Source: Heloderma charlesbogerti (Eukaryota > Chordata > Lepidosauria > Squamata > Helodermatidae). Taken from it: 64,000 nucleotides of DNA. Below the pieces are notes generated by a model, which had not been told where the DNA came from, made no database searches, and saw nothing but the letters and a program-made list of their open reading frames with translations. The position numbers were made by a program, and so were the translations under genes. Location of the stretch: contig JANEZZ010002355.1 of assembly GCA_026122225.1 (NCBI GenBank), positions 1-64,000 on the forward strand, written 5' to 3'. Shown here piece by piece: positions 22,301-33,018 of the stretch (positions within the stretch are counted from its first letter, which is position 1; each line of letters begins with the position of its first letter).

Positions 22301-22543
22301 ACCTTCCAACCTGAGGGGCTCATCTTCTGGCGTCATATCTTTTAGCCTTGTGATACGTTCCATGGGGTTTTCTTGGCAAGAATACTGGAGTGGGTTGCCA
22401 TTTCCTTCTCCTGTGGACCACATTTTGTCAGAACTCTCTGCCATGACCTGTCCGTCTTGGGTGGCCCTGCACGGCATAGCTTATGGCTTCACTGAGTTAC
22501 GCAAGCCCCTTCGCCACAACAAGGCAGTGATCCATGAAGAGGC
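19351..22543 (-). mobile_element. RTE-BovB LINE, essentially full length
   Basis: The direct repeat CATTAATCGGT occurs at 19340-19350 and 22544-22554, exactly bounding 3193 bp. BovB elements are about 3.2 kb, so both ends appear present. Read on the minus strand, the leader starts CTTCATGGATCACTGCCTTG and contains GCAACCCACTCCAGTATTC. The coding region starts near 22129 and the 3' end is GACTGAACAACAACAACC. The family is known for patchy occurrence in squamates and ruminants attributed to horizontal transfer. Several frameshifts inactivate this copy. Confidence 0.92.
19369..22129 (-). pseudogene. BovB endonuclease/reverse transcriptase, frameshifted
   Basis: Starts MNQGKLEVVKDEMARLNIDT at 22129. 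The endonuclease motifs SELKWTSMGEF and SLRRNGVALIVNKRV are visible. The longest frame (20499-21530, 343 codons) runs from CGSDHELLVAKF through SVYIPIPKKGNAKECSNYR to RELPEVQAGF. The catalytic box RYADDT is intact near 20098-20117. Motif A is hit by a one-base deletion near 20399 (the ACTACG/TAAAGCC junction). The tail ends HGVTKSRK. At least five breaks separate the fragments, so no protein can be made. Confidence 0.88.
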
Positions 22544-22679
22544 CATTAATCGGTACCTGGGCAAAAATGGCATTGATTTCATAGGCATATCTTGTTGTGG
22601 GTCAAGGCTTTCCCCTGCTGCTACTTTTCTCACGAGAGTCCTGGGTCAAGACCCAAGTGTGTGAGCAGATTAACAAAAA

Positions 22680-23143
22680 TCCTTGTTTATGCAACTGCTG
22701 TGGGGCATAATTACTACTTCTCTTGATATGCTTTCCCATGCCAATTAATTCTCCAAATCAACTCCGTGCACATTTTTAAATACATCTGTACCACATCTCT
22801 TGGAAAATCTGTTTAGATTCAGGATTGTTTAGCAAGGGAAAATAGGGTTTCCCTCTGCCCACTGCTTCAATTTTTTAACTAACTTAGCTTCAATATCTAA
22901 GTAGTATACCAGGATAGGCAGTTTGTTTTGTGTTCTACATTTGCATTAGGTAGCCTCCTAATGTATATATGTGGTAAATGCAATGTATTTCATGACAGCT
23001 GAGTATTTCTGCAGCAGTACAAATGCCAGAGTTTGTGCCCATGACTGGTATAATCCTGCAACCACTATCCCCAAAACACTTCTACCAAATTCAGTGGGAC
23101 TGCCTGAAGTAAAAGTGTAGCCTGCCACAGGCTATTTTATCTA
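22680..23143. other. No recognisable feature
   Basis: Unique AT-rich sequence after the BovB insertion. Confidence 0.4.
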
Positions 23144-23235
23144 GATTCTTTTAGATTCTAAAATATTGGTTCTGTTTCTCATGAACATGGATTCTTTTAG
23201 ATTCTAAAATATTGGTTCTGTTTCTCATGAACATG
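23144..23235. repeat. Perfect tandem duplication, 46-bp unit
   Basis: The units 23144-23189 and 23190-23235 are identical (each starts GATTCTTTTAGATTC and ends TCATGAACATG). No mismatch is seen, so the duplication is recent or an assembly artefact. Confidence 0.95.
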
Positions 23236-23239
23236 GAGG

Positions 23240-24720
23240 TGATATAAGCAAGAGGATATCTACACCAGCCTAAAATCCTGCATTTAAAACAGGGCTTTCC
23301 GCTTCCGATTTAAATGCAGAATCACAACTGACTCCCTTTACACATGCTTCCTATAGCGTTATGTCTCCGTGAAGAGGCATTACACACGCCCCAGGTTCAG
23401 CGATACTTACTCCTGGGTTCCTGCCCCTTTCCCTCCCCTTGCACATTAGTGGTGGATGGGGACTGACATGCGGACAGCCCCCCCCCCAATCTCCCCAGGC
23501 CCTGCCTCCCTCTTCCATACTTTTGGTCAGTCCCTGCCACTCAGCCCCTCTGCTGCTCCTCCACTCTGCCCCCCCCATGTGCTGCTGCTCTGCTTTGAGC
23601 AGGCAGGCTGAAAATGGCGAGAAGCCAAAATGGCTCAGGCACAGGAAGGCTGAACGCCCATCAGACCTTCGTCACCACCTTCGACATCATGACCACGCCC
23701 CCAACAACCACGCTCAGCGCTTCATTCACACTAGGGGAGAAGTACACGGGGAGGACATGGCGCTCCATTTGCGCACATCTGGAAAGATACCCCATTTTTC
23801 CCGTTTGAGGAAAACACGGGATAGGTGGGAGGAAATAGTGGAGTAATGACTGGACAACAACAACGTCATGTAATCGACCCGCACAATTCAGTGAGTGAGC
23901 AACCAGGAATGTGCAATAAACTTGAGGTGTAGAGATCTCCCAGGTTTCTTTCACTTTCTTACCATTTGTGCCTTAATTAACTCACAGAAACAATTTAAGC
24001 TGCCCAGAGTCATAAGTCTGGGGAAAAGGAGAATGACTGCTTGTGACTGGGTAAGTAAAGCTTCAATCCTATACATGTTTAGACGGAAAAAAAAATGCTT
24101 ACCTTGTACATGTACTTTTAAAGGGCGTTTTTTTGTTTTGTTTTTTTGAGCTGTACTATTTCATGTTCAGCATAGCTGGGAAATCAGGAATGAATTGCCC
24201 CTTGAATACCTTCTTTAATTGCTCCTTATTGTCAATTTCTGTTCTGGAGTTGAGCTGTAATTACCATTTCTTCCCATTATTCTTTTTCTTTTCATTTTAA
24301 GATATCAGATTAGTACTATTTCACCATATAAAAAGGGAAAGGGGAAAAAAATGGCTGGTGCCAGAATTGTGTTTTACTGCAAATATATCTAAAACATTTG
24401 CCACCAATCAGATCTGGGAAAATCCATGGAAGAAAACACAATCTCCCACCCCTGAAATGCGTCTATTTGCAGCAACGTCATTTGGATTCTTCATAAAATG
24501 TAAGTGAATAAAAGGTGGCAATTCTGGAGAAAAGGGTGTGGAGACGCAACCTTAGAGAGTATGGGGTGCAACTGCAACAGATCAAATAGATAGACTAAAC
24601 CTGGGCAAATACCCTTATGTCCCAGGAGTATATGGGTGAGCTGGATCCTGGGAGACACTGGAATCCAGCTCAGCCTTGAGTTGTTGGGACAGAGGAAATG
24701 GCATAGTTGCCTTTCTCTTT
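23240..24720. other. No recognisable feature
   Basis: Mixed sequence with a GC-rich, CCCC-bearing part near 23400-23600. Open frames are short or low-complexity. Confidence 0.4.
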
Positions 24721-24723
24721 CCT

Positions 24724-24788
24724 TGGCTGGGGATGATAGGAGTTGCCATCCAACACATCTGGAGGGTGCCAGGTTAGGGGTGGCTGAG
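24724..24788. mobile_element. Half of a palindromic hAT-like MITE
   Basis: GATGATAGGAGTTGCCATCC, ACATCTGGAGGGTGCCAGGT and TAGGGGTGGCTG make one arm of the 136-bp palindromic family. Confidence 0.65.
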
Positions 24789-25230
24789 TAAGGCTATTTG
24801 CAACAAACCTCTCCTCCTTGATTCTGAAACAGGACAGGATCCCTCTGGAATTCTGGTTCCCTCTCGAGAACGCCTTCTGGAGCCTTCTCTGAGAGCCTTG
24901 AGATGTGGAGCTAATGAGCGCTCTTAAGAGTCCATCCTCCCAGCCTGGTGTCCGAATCAGCTTTCCTAGACTGTGTCTCCATGACAACGGACAAAGAAAT
25001 GAATGGAGGAGTACCAGTTTTTGTGTGTGTGTGTTTTAAGAATCAGCTTTGGTGCAATTTGGTCTATGCAGGGCTCCACAAAGGAGTGCTCTGCACCAGT
25101 AAAAATCATTCCACCCTTCCTGGTGGTGGTGGGGGTTGGAGTGAATGTCATCTGACTGGCAAGAGCTGCTCAACCAATAAGAGAGGCTCCCTCCCCCTCT
25201 CTCCTTTCCCCTGAAGGTCCAGATACACCT

Positions 25231-25890
25231 GCATTTCAGGAGCAAGCCTCATTGACCACAATGGGAGTTACTTCTGAGTAGATACACACATACTTGTGCT
25301 AGGAAAGACATGGGGAGGGGCGACACAGGGATGGGAAACCAGCCCCCTTTCTAACCAAAATGTTACTGTGCATGATCTCTATAACAAAGCTGTGAAGTAG
25401 TTACTTCCTAAGGCAATAAACCAAACAATGGAGAATCGCAGGTTTGGTAAAGTGCTTTACTGGCTTTAAACTTCAATTCATGGGGATCTCTGTAAATTTT
25501 GATGTAGGCATTCAGAGGGCAAGCCTCACTGAGCACAATGGGAGTTACTTCTGAGTAGACACACATATGCTTGTGCTGGGAAAGAGGGTGGCGGAGGGAG
25601 AACGCAGGGATGGGAAACCAGCCCCCTTTCTAACCAGATACTGTACAGGATCTCTGTAACAAAGCTGTGACGTAGTTACTTCCTAAGGCAATAAACCACA
25701 CAATGGAAAATCGGAACCTCGAGATCATGCTTTAGAGCATTTAGGGAATGTGCTTTAAACTGTGCCATTTCAGTTGAGGATCTTTGTAAATTCTGATGTG
25801 GGCATTCAGGGGATAAGCCTCATTGACCACAAGGGCAGCTACTTCTGAGTAGACACTAATTGGTTTGTACAGGGATGGAAACTACACAGG
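25231..25890. repeat. Tandem array, about 285-bp unit, 2.3 copies
   Basis: Copies start at about 25231, 25508 and 25801 (GCATTCAG.GG.CAAGCCTCA). Each carries ACTTCTGAGTAGAC, AGGGATGG, TCTAACCA and CTTCCTAAGGCAATAAACCA in the same order. The third is cut off after about 90 bp. The unit includes a fragment of the aagtaagtc-type repeat, so a transposon piece has been amplified locally. The periods differ (277 and 293 bp) because of small indels. Confidence 0.85.
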
Positions 25891-25959
25891 AAACACCCCT
25901 TGACCGGGGTCAGGGTGAAAGGCACAGCCCTGGGCAGGGCTAGCATACCCTAGGTCAAT

Positions 25960-27130
25960 GCGGGGGTTGGGGCACACAACAACTACACCGGGGAGAACCC
26001 GACTTGAGGAAAAGAACTCGACTTTAAGCAGTCTCAGGAAATCTGGTTTTCCGTGATAAGCTCTGGGGTGGCTGCTGGATGGCCATAATGTCCTGTATCC
26101 CTAACAACCTCCATACGCAGCCAGCTCGGAGTAAATCGCTCATGGAGACACCCCCCTGGTCATCCCTGTATTTTAGTGACAGCATAACATGCCAGTAAGA
26201 GTACACGTTGTTCTGAGGTGGCATTATCTGTACTGAAAGGTCAGAGTGCCCAGCATCTTCCTTGCCTCAATTTTATTATCCTAATGACCACTCTTCTGAT
26301 CAGGGCAAGGGCTGAAATGTTGGCTCAGCATCTAATCTGCTTTCAAAGCCCCACGTCCTCTTTGTGTCAATTTCTTTCCCTCCCTGAGCAGCAATTTCTT
26401 TTCCCTCCTCTGATGCTAGGAGAATGCAGACAACAACATGCGTGCTGTTTTATGCCAGGACATGCAGCGGTCCTAGAGCTGGGCTGAGGAATAGGGCTTT
26501 AAAACAGAACTGTCTGAATGTTAAAGCGTCATAACAAGGAACTGCATATAAAAATGACCATTTCTGTCTGGAAAATATGATAAATAAGCCCCATTAGGGA
26601 CATACATATGACAAGTTATATGCTTGAAATTGCTTTAAGAGAACACGAGAGGGAGCCTTTGAGTAATGCTTGAGCACCTTACACAGGCAAAAGGGAATTC
26701 AGTCAACTAAATGCAGAACAGTCAGATGAGTTCATCTGTCATCTCTGTCTCATACACGGGAAAGGTCTGACACCAGCGGTTCTTGCATGTGTCGTTAATT
26801 TTCAGGCCATTTTATCATGATTGTATTCCAATAATGGCGGTGTTCCCAGGGCTACCAACAGCACCAGAGCAACTGAGTAACTGGCTGGGTGAATGGCATG
26901 CTGGAAGCCTATGAAGACAACCTATGCACCTCAACGCTGTCCACATGGCTCTTGAGGGCCAAACGTCCCCACCCAAAAATAATGAAATATTTATGGGTTG
27001 AGTGCTTCCCATTCCCACTTTCTCAGACACATCAGGAAAATGAGCCAATGAGTGAACAACTAAGACAATATTCTTCACTGAAAAGCCTGAGGGCTACTGA
27101 TGGATCCCAATTACCTCAAGTGCATCTCTC
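25960..27130. other. No recognisable feature
   Basis: Unique-looking DNA; no frame with a domain and no repeat that I can name. Confidence 0.4.
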
Positions 27131-27145
27131 TAATTCACTCACTGA

Positions 27146-27486
27146 CTGGGTTCACGCAACACGATAACCTACACTCAGTGGTTGAGTGTGGGGTGTCATT
27201 GAACCTTGAGTTGTTCTTGAACCATGGGTTATCATGTTGTCTGAACCCAGCCATGCTAACCAACCATGGCTTGTTAATCACAAACAACCCATAGCTGAAA
27301 ACCCAGCAACAAACCATGAGTTCTCAGGGTGGCTTGTTTGAGAAAAATAACCCACCCTGCAGAAAATGTGCTGGGTTCAGACAGCATGATAACCTGCCAT
27401 TCAACAACAGCTCTTTGTTCAGCAACAACTCACACTCAACCTATACTCAACCATTGAGTGTGGATTATCATGTTGTGTGAACCTAG
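27146..27486. mobile_element. Two CTGGGTTCA-ended palindromic repeats
   Basis: 27146-27250 starts CTGGGTTCACGCAACACGAT and ends ATGTTGTCTGAACCCAG. 27371-27486 starts CTGGGTTCAGACAGCATGAT and ends CATGTTGTGTGAACCTAG. Both share GATAACC next to the ends and an ACTCAACCATTGAGTGTGG-like centre. The 120 bp between them (ACCATGGCTTGTTAA and related) seems related as well, so a larger composite element is possible. Confidence 0.7.
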
Positions 27487-27830
27487 CCATTCTGTGGCCT
27501 GGTTTGTAAGATCACAGGATGATCAATAAGCCACGGTGGTTTGTTAACCACCCTGCATATGCTGGTCACATGCCGGAGGATTGGCATAATTACCCTCCAC
27601 AGTGCGGTTTTTCGTGTCATGCGAAGCTGACCAATGTGGCTCCTTGCCATGGGTAACAAGCCACCCAGAACCCTACAACAGTATGCAACAAGCCATCCTG
27701 GCTAGGTTCGCACAACAGCCACACTGTTGAGGGTAATTACGCTAATCCCCCGGCACACGACCAGCATGAGTGGTGGGGGAAATAAGCCACGGTGGCTTGT
27801 TTCCCCAGCTGTGTTCATGTGACCCAAATA
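27487..27830. repeat. Related palindrome-rich repeat
   Basis: AGCCACGGTGGTTTGTTAAC and GTGGCTTGTTTCCCC, plus TTGGCATAATTACCCTC and GGGTAATTACGCTAATCC, are internal inverted pairs. The same vocabulary (CCATGGTTTGTTTAAGCCAT) recurs at 46960-47340. Probably one non-autonomous DNA element; the ends are not defined. Confidence 0.55.
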
Positions 27831-28122
27831 GCTCTCTTTGCAGTAGATGCTCACTTTCAGCAGGGGCTCCTAAGCTTTGCCTTGTTGTTTGTTTTAGCAG
27901 CGGGCCAACTACTGTGATCTGGGCTACTGGAGGAGGCTTCGGGGGTGGGGAGTCAGGAGACCTGCTGCTCAACAGCGTTAAGGTGGCTGGGATGGGGTGG
28001 TGGGAGAGAGGAATGCAGGGCCAGTCTCCCAATTTGTGGCGGGAGATGAGCCAAAGAGGCAAAGAGCAATGTGCACTGTGCAGGCACCAGAGATGGAGGG
28101 GAAACTGAATACACAGGCAGGA

Positions 28123-28142
28123 AAGAGAGAGAGAGAGAGAAA
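28123..28142. repeat. (GA)n microsatellite
   Basis: Short GA run just left of the 28158 element. Confidence 0.85.
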
Positions 28143-28401
28143 AGGGGAGGGAAACATAGGGATGTACGAAAGTCACTTACCTTTCTGCAGATTATGTTGA
28201 TGGTAGGGGGGAGGCGTTCTGTCCCTCCCCCCAGAACCCTCGACGAGGGGGGAGGCAATCCGTTCCTCCCCCCCGGAATCCTCGATGGCCGGCTGTGCTC
28301 CGCGGCAGCTCCGCGGAGCAGCTGGCCAGGCCCAGCCAGGCCAGAGCCGTCCGCAGCCGGATTTCCAGCCGTGGAGGGCTCTGGGAAAAAGAAAAAAAAA
28401 T

Positions 28402-28751
28402 GCGTATGCAAATAGCAGTGGCTACAGCCGCTGCCATTTGCGTTCCTTATTTTTGGCCGTCTGAATCTACGTAAATATTTACGTAGACTATGACGGCGAA
28501 AATAAAGGGGAATGCAAATAGCGTAGCGGGCGCTATTTGCGTCCCTTTTTGATTCACCGTTTTAGCCTACATAAATCTTTATGTAGGCTAAAACGGCGAA
28601 TCAAAAAGGGATGCAAATAGCGCCCGCTATGCTATTTGCGTTCCCCTTTATTTTCGCCGTCATAGTCTACGTAAATATTTACGTAGATTCAGACGGCCAA
28701 AAATAAGGAACGCAAATGGCGGCGGCTGTAGCCACCACCATTTGCGTACGC
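28402..28751. repeat. Gap-free 350-bp nested palindrome of alternating hairpins
   Basis: The two 175-bp arms around a centre at 28576/28577 align without any indel and with about ten differences, nearly all transitions. The arms themselves contain hairpins: 28408-28441, 28445-28508, 28514-28540, central 28543-28610, then mirror images at 28613-28639, 28645-28708 and 28712-28745. Two hairpin types alternate: GCAAATRGC...GCTATTTGC, and one centred on TACGTAAATATTTACGTA or TACATAAATCTTTATGTA. As DNA it could extrude a cruciform; as RNA it would fold into a long branched rod. Confidence 0.93.
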
Positions 28752-28824
28752 GGTTGTTGTTGTTTTCAAACCCAGCCATGATAGGCTACGTAAATCTTTA
28801 CGTAGCCTATCACATCGTGGTTTT

Positions 28825-28848
28825 TTTGTTTGTTTGTTTGTTTGTTTT
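28825..28848. repeat. (GTTT)n microsatellite
   Basis: Run of GTTT units inside the right part of the 28158-29074 element. Confidence 0.85.
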
Positions 28849-29389
28849 TACAAGACTGCAAATGGCGGCGGCGGCAGCTGGTCAGAAGACCAGCCGCCGC
28901 CACCGCCACCGAAGCCACCGCCACCTGGAAGATCCACCCCAGATAAGTCTTGTCCCAGGGGGGATCCACGGGGGGGCAGGGGGGGGGCAGGCCGTTCCGC
29001 CATGGAGTTCGGGGGGCTGAATGCACTGGCATTCGGCCTCACCGAGATCCGTGGCAGAATTCTCTGACATCCCTAGGGAAACATGGACATGTGCTGGGGC
29101 ATTTTTCAGCACTGATAGAGCAGAGCACTCCCTCAGGGATGAGAAAAAGATTCACCCCAATCCAAAGACAAAGTGAACACGTCACCTGCCTGACAACTTG
29201 GCAACCAACTGATGCGGCCTTGCTTAGACAACGTGGAGGAGGATGGGGTGGAGAGGCCTGAAAAGGCATCCAGCCACGTCTGGTGCCTAGAATCACTACA
29301 CTTGACTGTTGTTAGGGGGAAGCCCACCCACCTGCTCAAGAAAAGCCCCTAAATGGCCTTGATGGCAGTGCCTGGTGCCAAGATTGCTG

Positions 29390-29846
29390 GACTAGTTGTT
29401 AGTTGTTTTCCGGGCCAAATTCAAGGTGTTGGGTTTGACCTTTAAAACCCTATATGGTTCCGGCCCAGCCTATCTTAAGGAGCGCCTCCAGCAGCACCAG
29501 ACAGGCCGCTTAACAAGATCAGCCTCGGATGGCCTTCTCTCTGTCCCATCAGCCAGGACAGCTAGACTGGTGGGGACGAGGGAGAGGGCCTTTTGTGTGG
29601 TGGCCCCCACTCTGTGGAACTCCCTCCGTAGGGAACTCCATCATGCCCCCTCTTTAATGAGCTTCCGTCGTGCATTAAAAACGTTGTTCAGGCAGGCATT
29701 TGGGGTGGGTTAGGGTATTTTAGAAAATGTTTTTATTGTAGAATTTTATTGTTTTAAACTGTTTTTATTGTATGTTGTACATCGCCCAGAGTGGCTGGGT
29801 GACCAGCCAGATGGGCGATTAATAAATTTAATAATAAATAACTAAA
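29390..29846 (+). mobile_element. L2-type LINE 3' end
   Basis: An open frame at 29396-29713 carries FRAKFKVLGLTFKTLYGSGP, RLTRSASDGLLSVPSARTAR and FCVVAPTLWNSLRRELHHA, the C-terminal region of L2-type Pol. The tail is GATGGGCGATTAATAAATTT. It is closely related to 18500-19290 but less damaged. GACTAG lies on both sides and may be a short target duplication. Confidence 0.78.
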
Positions 29847-29889
29847 AAAGACTAGGGTCACTCCCTTTTACCCCCAACAGAAGCACTGT

Positions 29890-31140
29890 GCTGTTCCAGT
29901 AATACATACTTTAAGCCTCGGACAACAGGTTCACACATGCTTGTTCGCTCCTGATGCTGCAGTCAGTAGCAACAGGAGATGACCTGCATGTGGGACTTTA
30001 ACACCACAGGTAGAGCTTACGTAGTAGCGGGGTGCAGACAACTGCCTCCTCCCATGCATTCACAGAACATCTGGGGGTGCGGAGGGGGGTATCATGGGGC
30101 CCTGTGGGCTAATTATTGATTTGCTTTTAGGTCCAGGTTCATAAATTGACAGAATTAACTTATCATTCCCTCAGTTTCTGATATTCAGGCTCAAGTGTCA
30201 GGTTTATGTTGCCAAAATGGTGCCATCCACGCACAAGAGGGAGCAGCAGGCTTGGGAAAGGCCCATGTTTTGCAGAAGAACAAAAAAGCTTCAGGAAAAA
30301 CACCTAAAGGGGGGAAGAACCGCTACAACTCTTCTTTCTCTCTCTCACACGCACACAGTCTACTAAAATAACAACTGAGCATGCTCAGTGGCCCTAGAAT
30401 GTTGATTGGATGTTGGGGGAGGGGGATGGAAAACCAGTTGGGAGAGGAATGGAATAGAGTAACCCAAAGGAGGGCACTGAGCAGGAACACTCCACACTGC
30501 AACATTTTGTTGCAGCTCCCGTTTGTTAAGTTCCAATAGGCAAGCATGTACACAAATTAGCATACGTCCATGTGGACCTCCTCAAGTGCAGGTGACACAG
30601 TTCTTCATTCTGTGGGCATTCTCCTTCACCTTCAAAAGGGTCATAGAGGGAATATGACTGGGCAAATATGATCTGATGATTCATTTCCATGACTTCTCTG
30701 TCTTATTTGGAAGCTCTATTATCTTTGTTGTGTTATTTATCAGGAATTGGTGGATGGATTGATACATTCAAATGTTTCCTCACACACATCTGTGTGTGTG
30801 TCAGTTCTCAAGATTTGCTCCAGGATGAAGCCAAAGTGCTTTTTTGAAGGTTGATGACGCAGGATGCAAATATATTACTTTATGTGTGCGTGTGTGTGGT
30901 TTATTTTAATGTATTTCCTCATGAACATCTGTAGTGTAAAAATGGTACTGTGGTTTGTTTTAGGGGAAGAAACATATTTGGCTTTCATAAAGTATACTGA
31001 GATTTGCTAGGAATAGATTTACCCTTTCATTGAGGATGAGACATGTCTACTGGCTGATACTGCTGTAAACATACCTAACTGGGTCAAGAATATCTCTGCA
31101 TCTGAAAAGTGGTGTGCTTAGTGTAGTTGAGCATATCTTG
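29890..31140. other. No recognisable feature
   Basis: Mostly unique. A short imperfect CACACACATCTGTGTGTGTG palindrome lies near 30780-30800. Confidence 0.4.
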
Positions 31141-31149
31141 GGGGGAAAA

Positions 31150-31410
31150 CATTTCAGAATCACGGAAGGGATCTCAAAGATCATATAATCCAGCCCTCTG
31201 CCAATGCTGGAAATCTGCTGAGTTAGATGGCCATCTTGCTCTGCTTAAACACCTCCAGTGAAGGAGGACCCACTATCTTCTGCGTCAGTTTGTTCCATTG
31301 TCAACCAGCTTGTACCATCAGGAAGTTCTGGCTAATGTTGAGTCAAAATCCCCTTTCTTGTAATTTGAGCACATTGGTGCAGGTTTTATCCTCTGGGGCA
31401 ACCAAAAACA
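31150..31410 (-). mobile_element. CR1-type LINE 3' end
   Basis: CAGAATCACGGAAGGGATCT is followed by AGATCATATAATCCAGCCC, AACACCTCCAGTGAAGGAGG and TACCATCAGGAAGTTCTGGC. This is the 3' end of a CR1-family LINE read on the minus strand. The terminal octamer repeats typical of CR1 are decayed. Confidence 0.75.
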
Positions 31411-31420
31411 AATGTGTTCC

Positions 31421-31920
31421 ATCATTTATTTATTATTTTATTTCATAAATGCATAGACTACTTAACACAAAGTAAATGATCAAAGCACTGTACAACACAA
31501 AAATGATGACAAAGCACATTAGCACAGACTACAAATAATAAAATGTCAATTTAACATAGACATAGCTAAAAGATTAAACAGCGCCGTACTTGCTCAACAA
31601 AAATTAAGCTGGAAAAGCTTGGGTGAAGAGGAGTGTTTTTAGCATGCACCTGAAACACACAATTGTTGGTGCATGCGTTATTCCCAGTGCAGAATATTCC
31701 AGAGGCTGGCTGTGGAATGCTGGGAGCTGTAGGACTTTTTCTGTCTAAAAATGCATAGGATTGCACCCTAAACACCTTTTTTTGCATTGCTGCCAGATGA
31801 ATCCAGGAAGCATGAGGAACTGCCAAAAGGACCTCCCCTAATGACCGAAGGGAGTAGGCAGGAGTGTAAGGGACGAGGCAGTCTCTGAGCTAACCTGGTC
31901 CTAAATTGTTTAGGGCCTTG
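31421..31920. repeat. Unclassified interspersed repeat
   Basis: Starts with TTTATTTATTATTTTATTTC and includes GCTTGGGTGAAGAGGAGTG and CTGGTCCTAAATTGTTTAGG. I recognise these as recurring reptilian repeat sequence, but cannot name the family with confidence. A small ATGCATAGGATTGCACCCTA block sits inside it. Confidence 0.45.
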
Positions 31921-31928
31921 TATTAGCT

Positions 31929-32301
31929 AGGGATGTTGAAGGAATCCATTTTGGGGGTGGAGCTCACGCTCTTATTGGCGTGCCCTCCTGGACTTCATTC
32001 TATTTTCTGCTAACTGGCCTGACTTGGTTTGCAGCGAGTTGGGCCACTTTAGCAGATTTTCCGCATTTTTCAATTTGTGCAAGTGACAGCTGAAATTTGT
32101 GCCAATTGTGCAAACCTGCACAACAATTTTCACAAATCTTTATTGGCACAAATTGCGGGGCACCCCCCCCCCAAGTCACAACAAGTCCCTGGAGTTTGGG
32201 GAAAATCCGTGGCTCAGCTTGCAGATGCAAGCCAAGTCGGGCAGGCAGCAGAAATCCATCAAGTCCAAAATGGGCTGGATTTCCAAAGGACAGATGTCCC
32301 T
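31929..32301. mobile_element. AGGGATGT-type non-autonomous element
   Basis: Begins AGGGATGTTGAAGG and ends GACAGATGTCCCT. The flanking decamers TGTATTAGCT (31919-31928) and GGTACTAGCA (32302-32311) agree at 7 of 10 positions, in the same register as the other family members. An internal hairpin pairs TTTGTGCCAATTGTGCAAAC with TCACAAATCTTTATTGGCAC. No coding capacity. Confidence 0.6.
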
Positions 32302-32667
32302 GGTACTAGCACCTCCAACTTGGCCTGGTAGCATATAGGCAGCCAGGGCGACTCTTTCAGCAGAGCTGTTACATGTTAGTGATAGGCTGCTCCACACGGC
32401 AACTGAGACACAGTCCTTCAGGTAAGTCAAGACTGCTATCATATCCCCTCTTAATTGCCACAACCCCTGCCATCATTTGATCCTCATCCAAAGTGACAGC
32501 TGAATGTCCTCCATCTACTGCTTCAGTTGGGGAGCCAGTTTCTCTGAACACCAGCTTTCCCCAGCCAGAGCAAACCAGTGCATACCAAAGCCAGGTCCCA
32601 GCTGTGGGTACTAGTGGAGGAGTTCACCTCCACCCGGCACCTTGGCCAGGATGGCTTTGTTGTATGT

Positions 32668-33010
32668 AGGGATGTCAGTCGCTGGGAAATCTCCTTCTTT
32701 TTTGGCTTGACGGAATTCCATGGCAAGTGTGACTCACTTCGTGTCTGTGAGGGGAGCTGCAGGCAGTTCCCTGAATTCCAGGAACCTTTTTGCACATTTT
32801 TGCCAGAAGGTTCTGCAATTTGTGCAATTTTTGAGCAATTTGCATAAATTATGGCTGCATTTGCACAAATTACATAAATTGGGCTATAATTTGGGCAAAT
32901 TCAGGCATAATTTGTGCGAATTTCTCAGAAATTTGTGCAAATTGCAGAAGCTTCCCCAACCCCAAATGTGCAAAATTTCCAGAAAATCCTCAAACTGGCC
33001 CGACTAGCTG
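32668..33010. repeat. AGGGATGTCAG end and AT-rich hairpin DNA
   Basis: The terminus AGGGATGTCAG equals the inward reading of the right end of 28158-29074 over 11 bp. It is followed by many AATTTGTGCAAATT-like units in both orientations (32800-32945). The other end is missing, perhaps displaced by the CR1/L3 copy at 33019. The DNA beyond that copy at 33375-33447 matches the right end of the 10016-10425 repeat. Confidence 0.5.
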
Positions 33011-33018
33011 CAGATCGA

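Larger units (their letters stand above)
28158..29074. mobile_element. Hairpin-tiled non-autonomous element, perfect 10-bp target duplication
   Basis: Begins AGGGATGT and ends ACATCCCT. The decamer AGGGAAACAT is repeated exactly at 28148-28157 and 29075-29084. The interior has three parts: a GC-rich left part (28190-28390) with its own small hairpins, the 350-bp palindrome 28402-28751, and a right part with another TACGTAAAT hairpin (28779-28812) followed by GGC/CCGCCA-rich DNA. No reading frame resembles a transposase. End type and duplication length match 7247-7804, 31929-32301 and 57661-58391. It must be mobilised by an enzyme encoded elsewhere, if it is a transposon at all; the superfamily is unknown. 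Confidence 0.75.

Noticed and set aside
25231..25890. CRISPR-like or other regular short-repeat array
   Set aside because: The units are about 285 bp and head to tail without spacers, in vertebrate repeat-rich DNA.
28190..28390. CpG-rich segment as a promoter CpG island
   Set aside because: It is internal to the 28158-29074 element and made of small hairpins; no gene starts nearby.
27953..29112. Several Pro/Gly-rich open frames
   Set aside because: They read GC-rich hairpin DNA in different frames on both strands and have no consistent coding signal.
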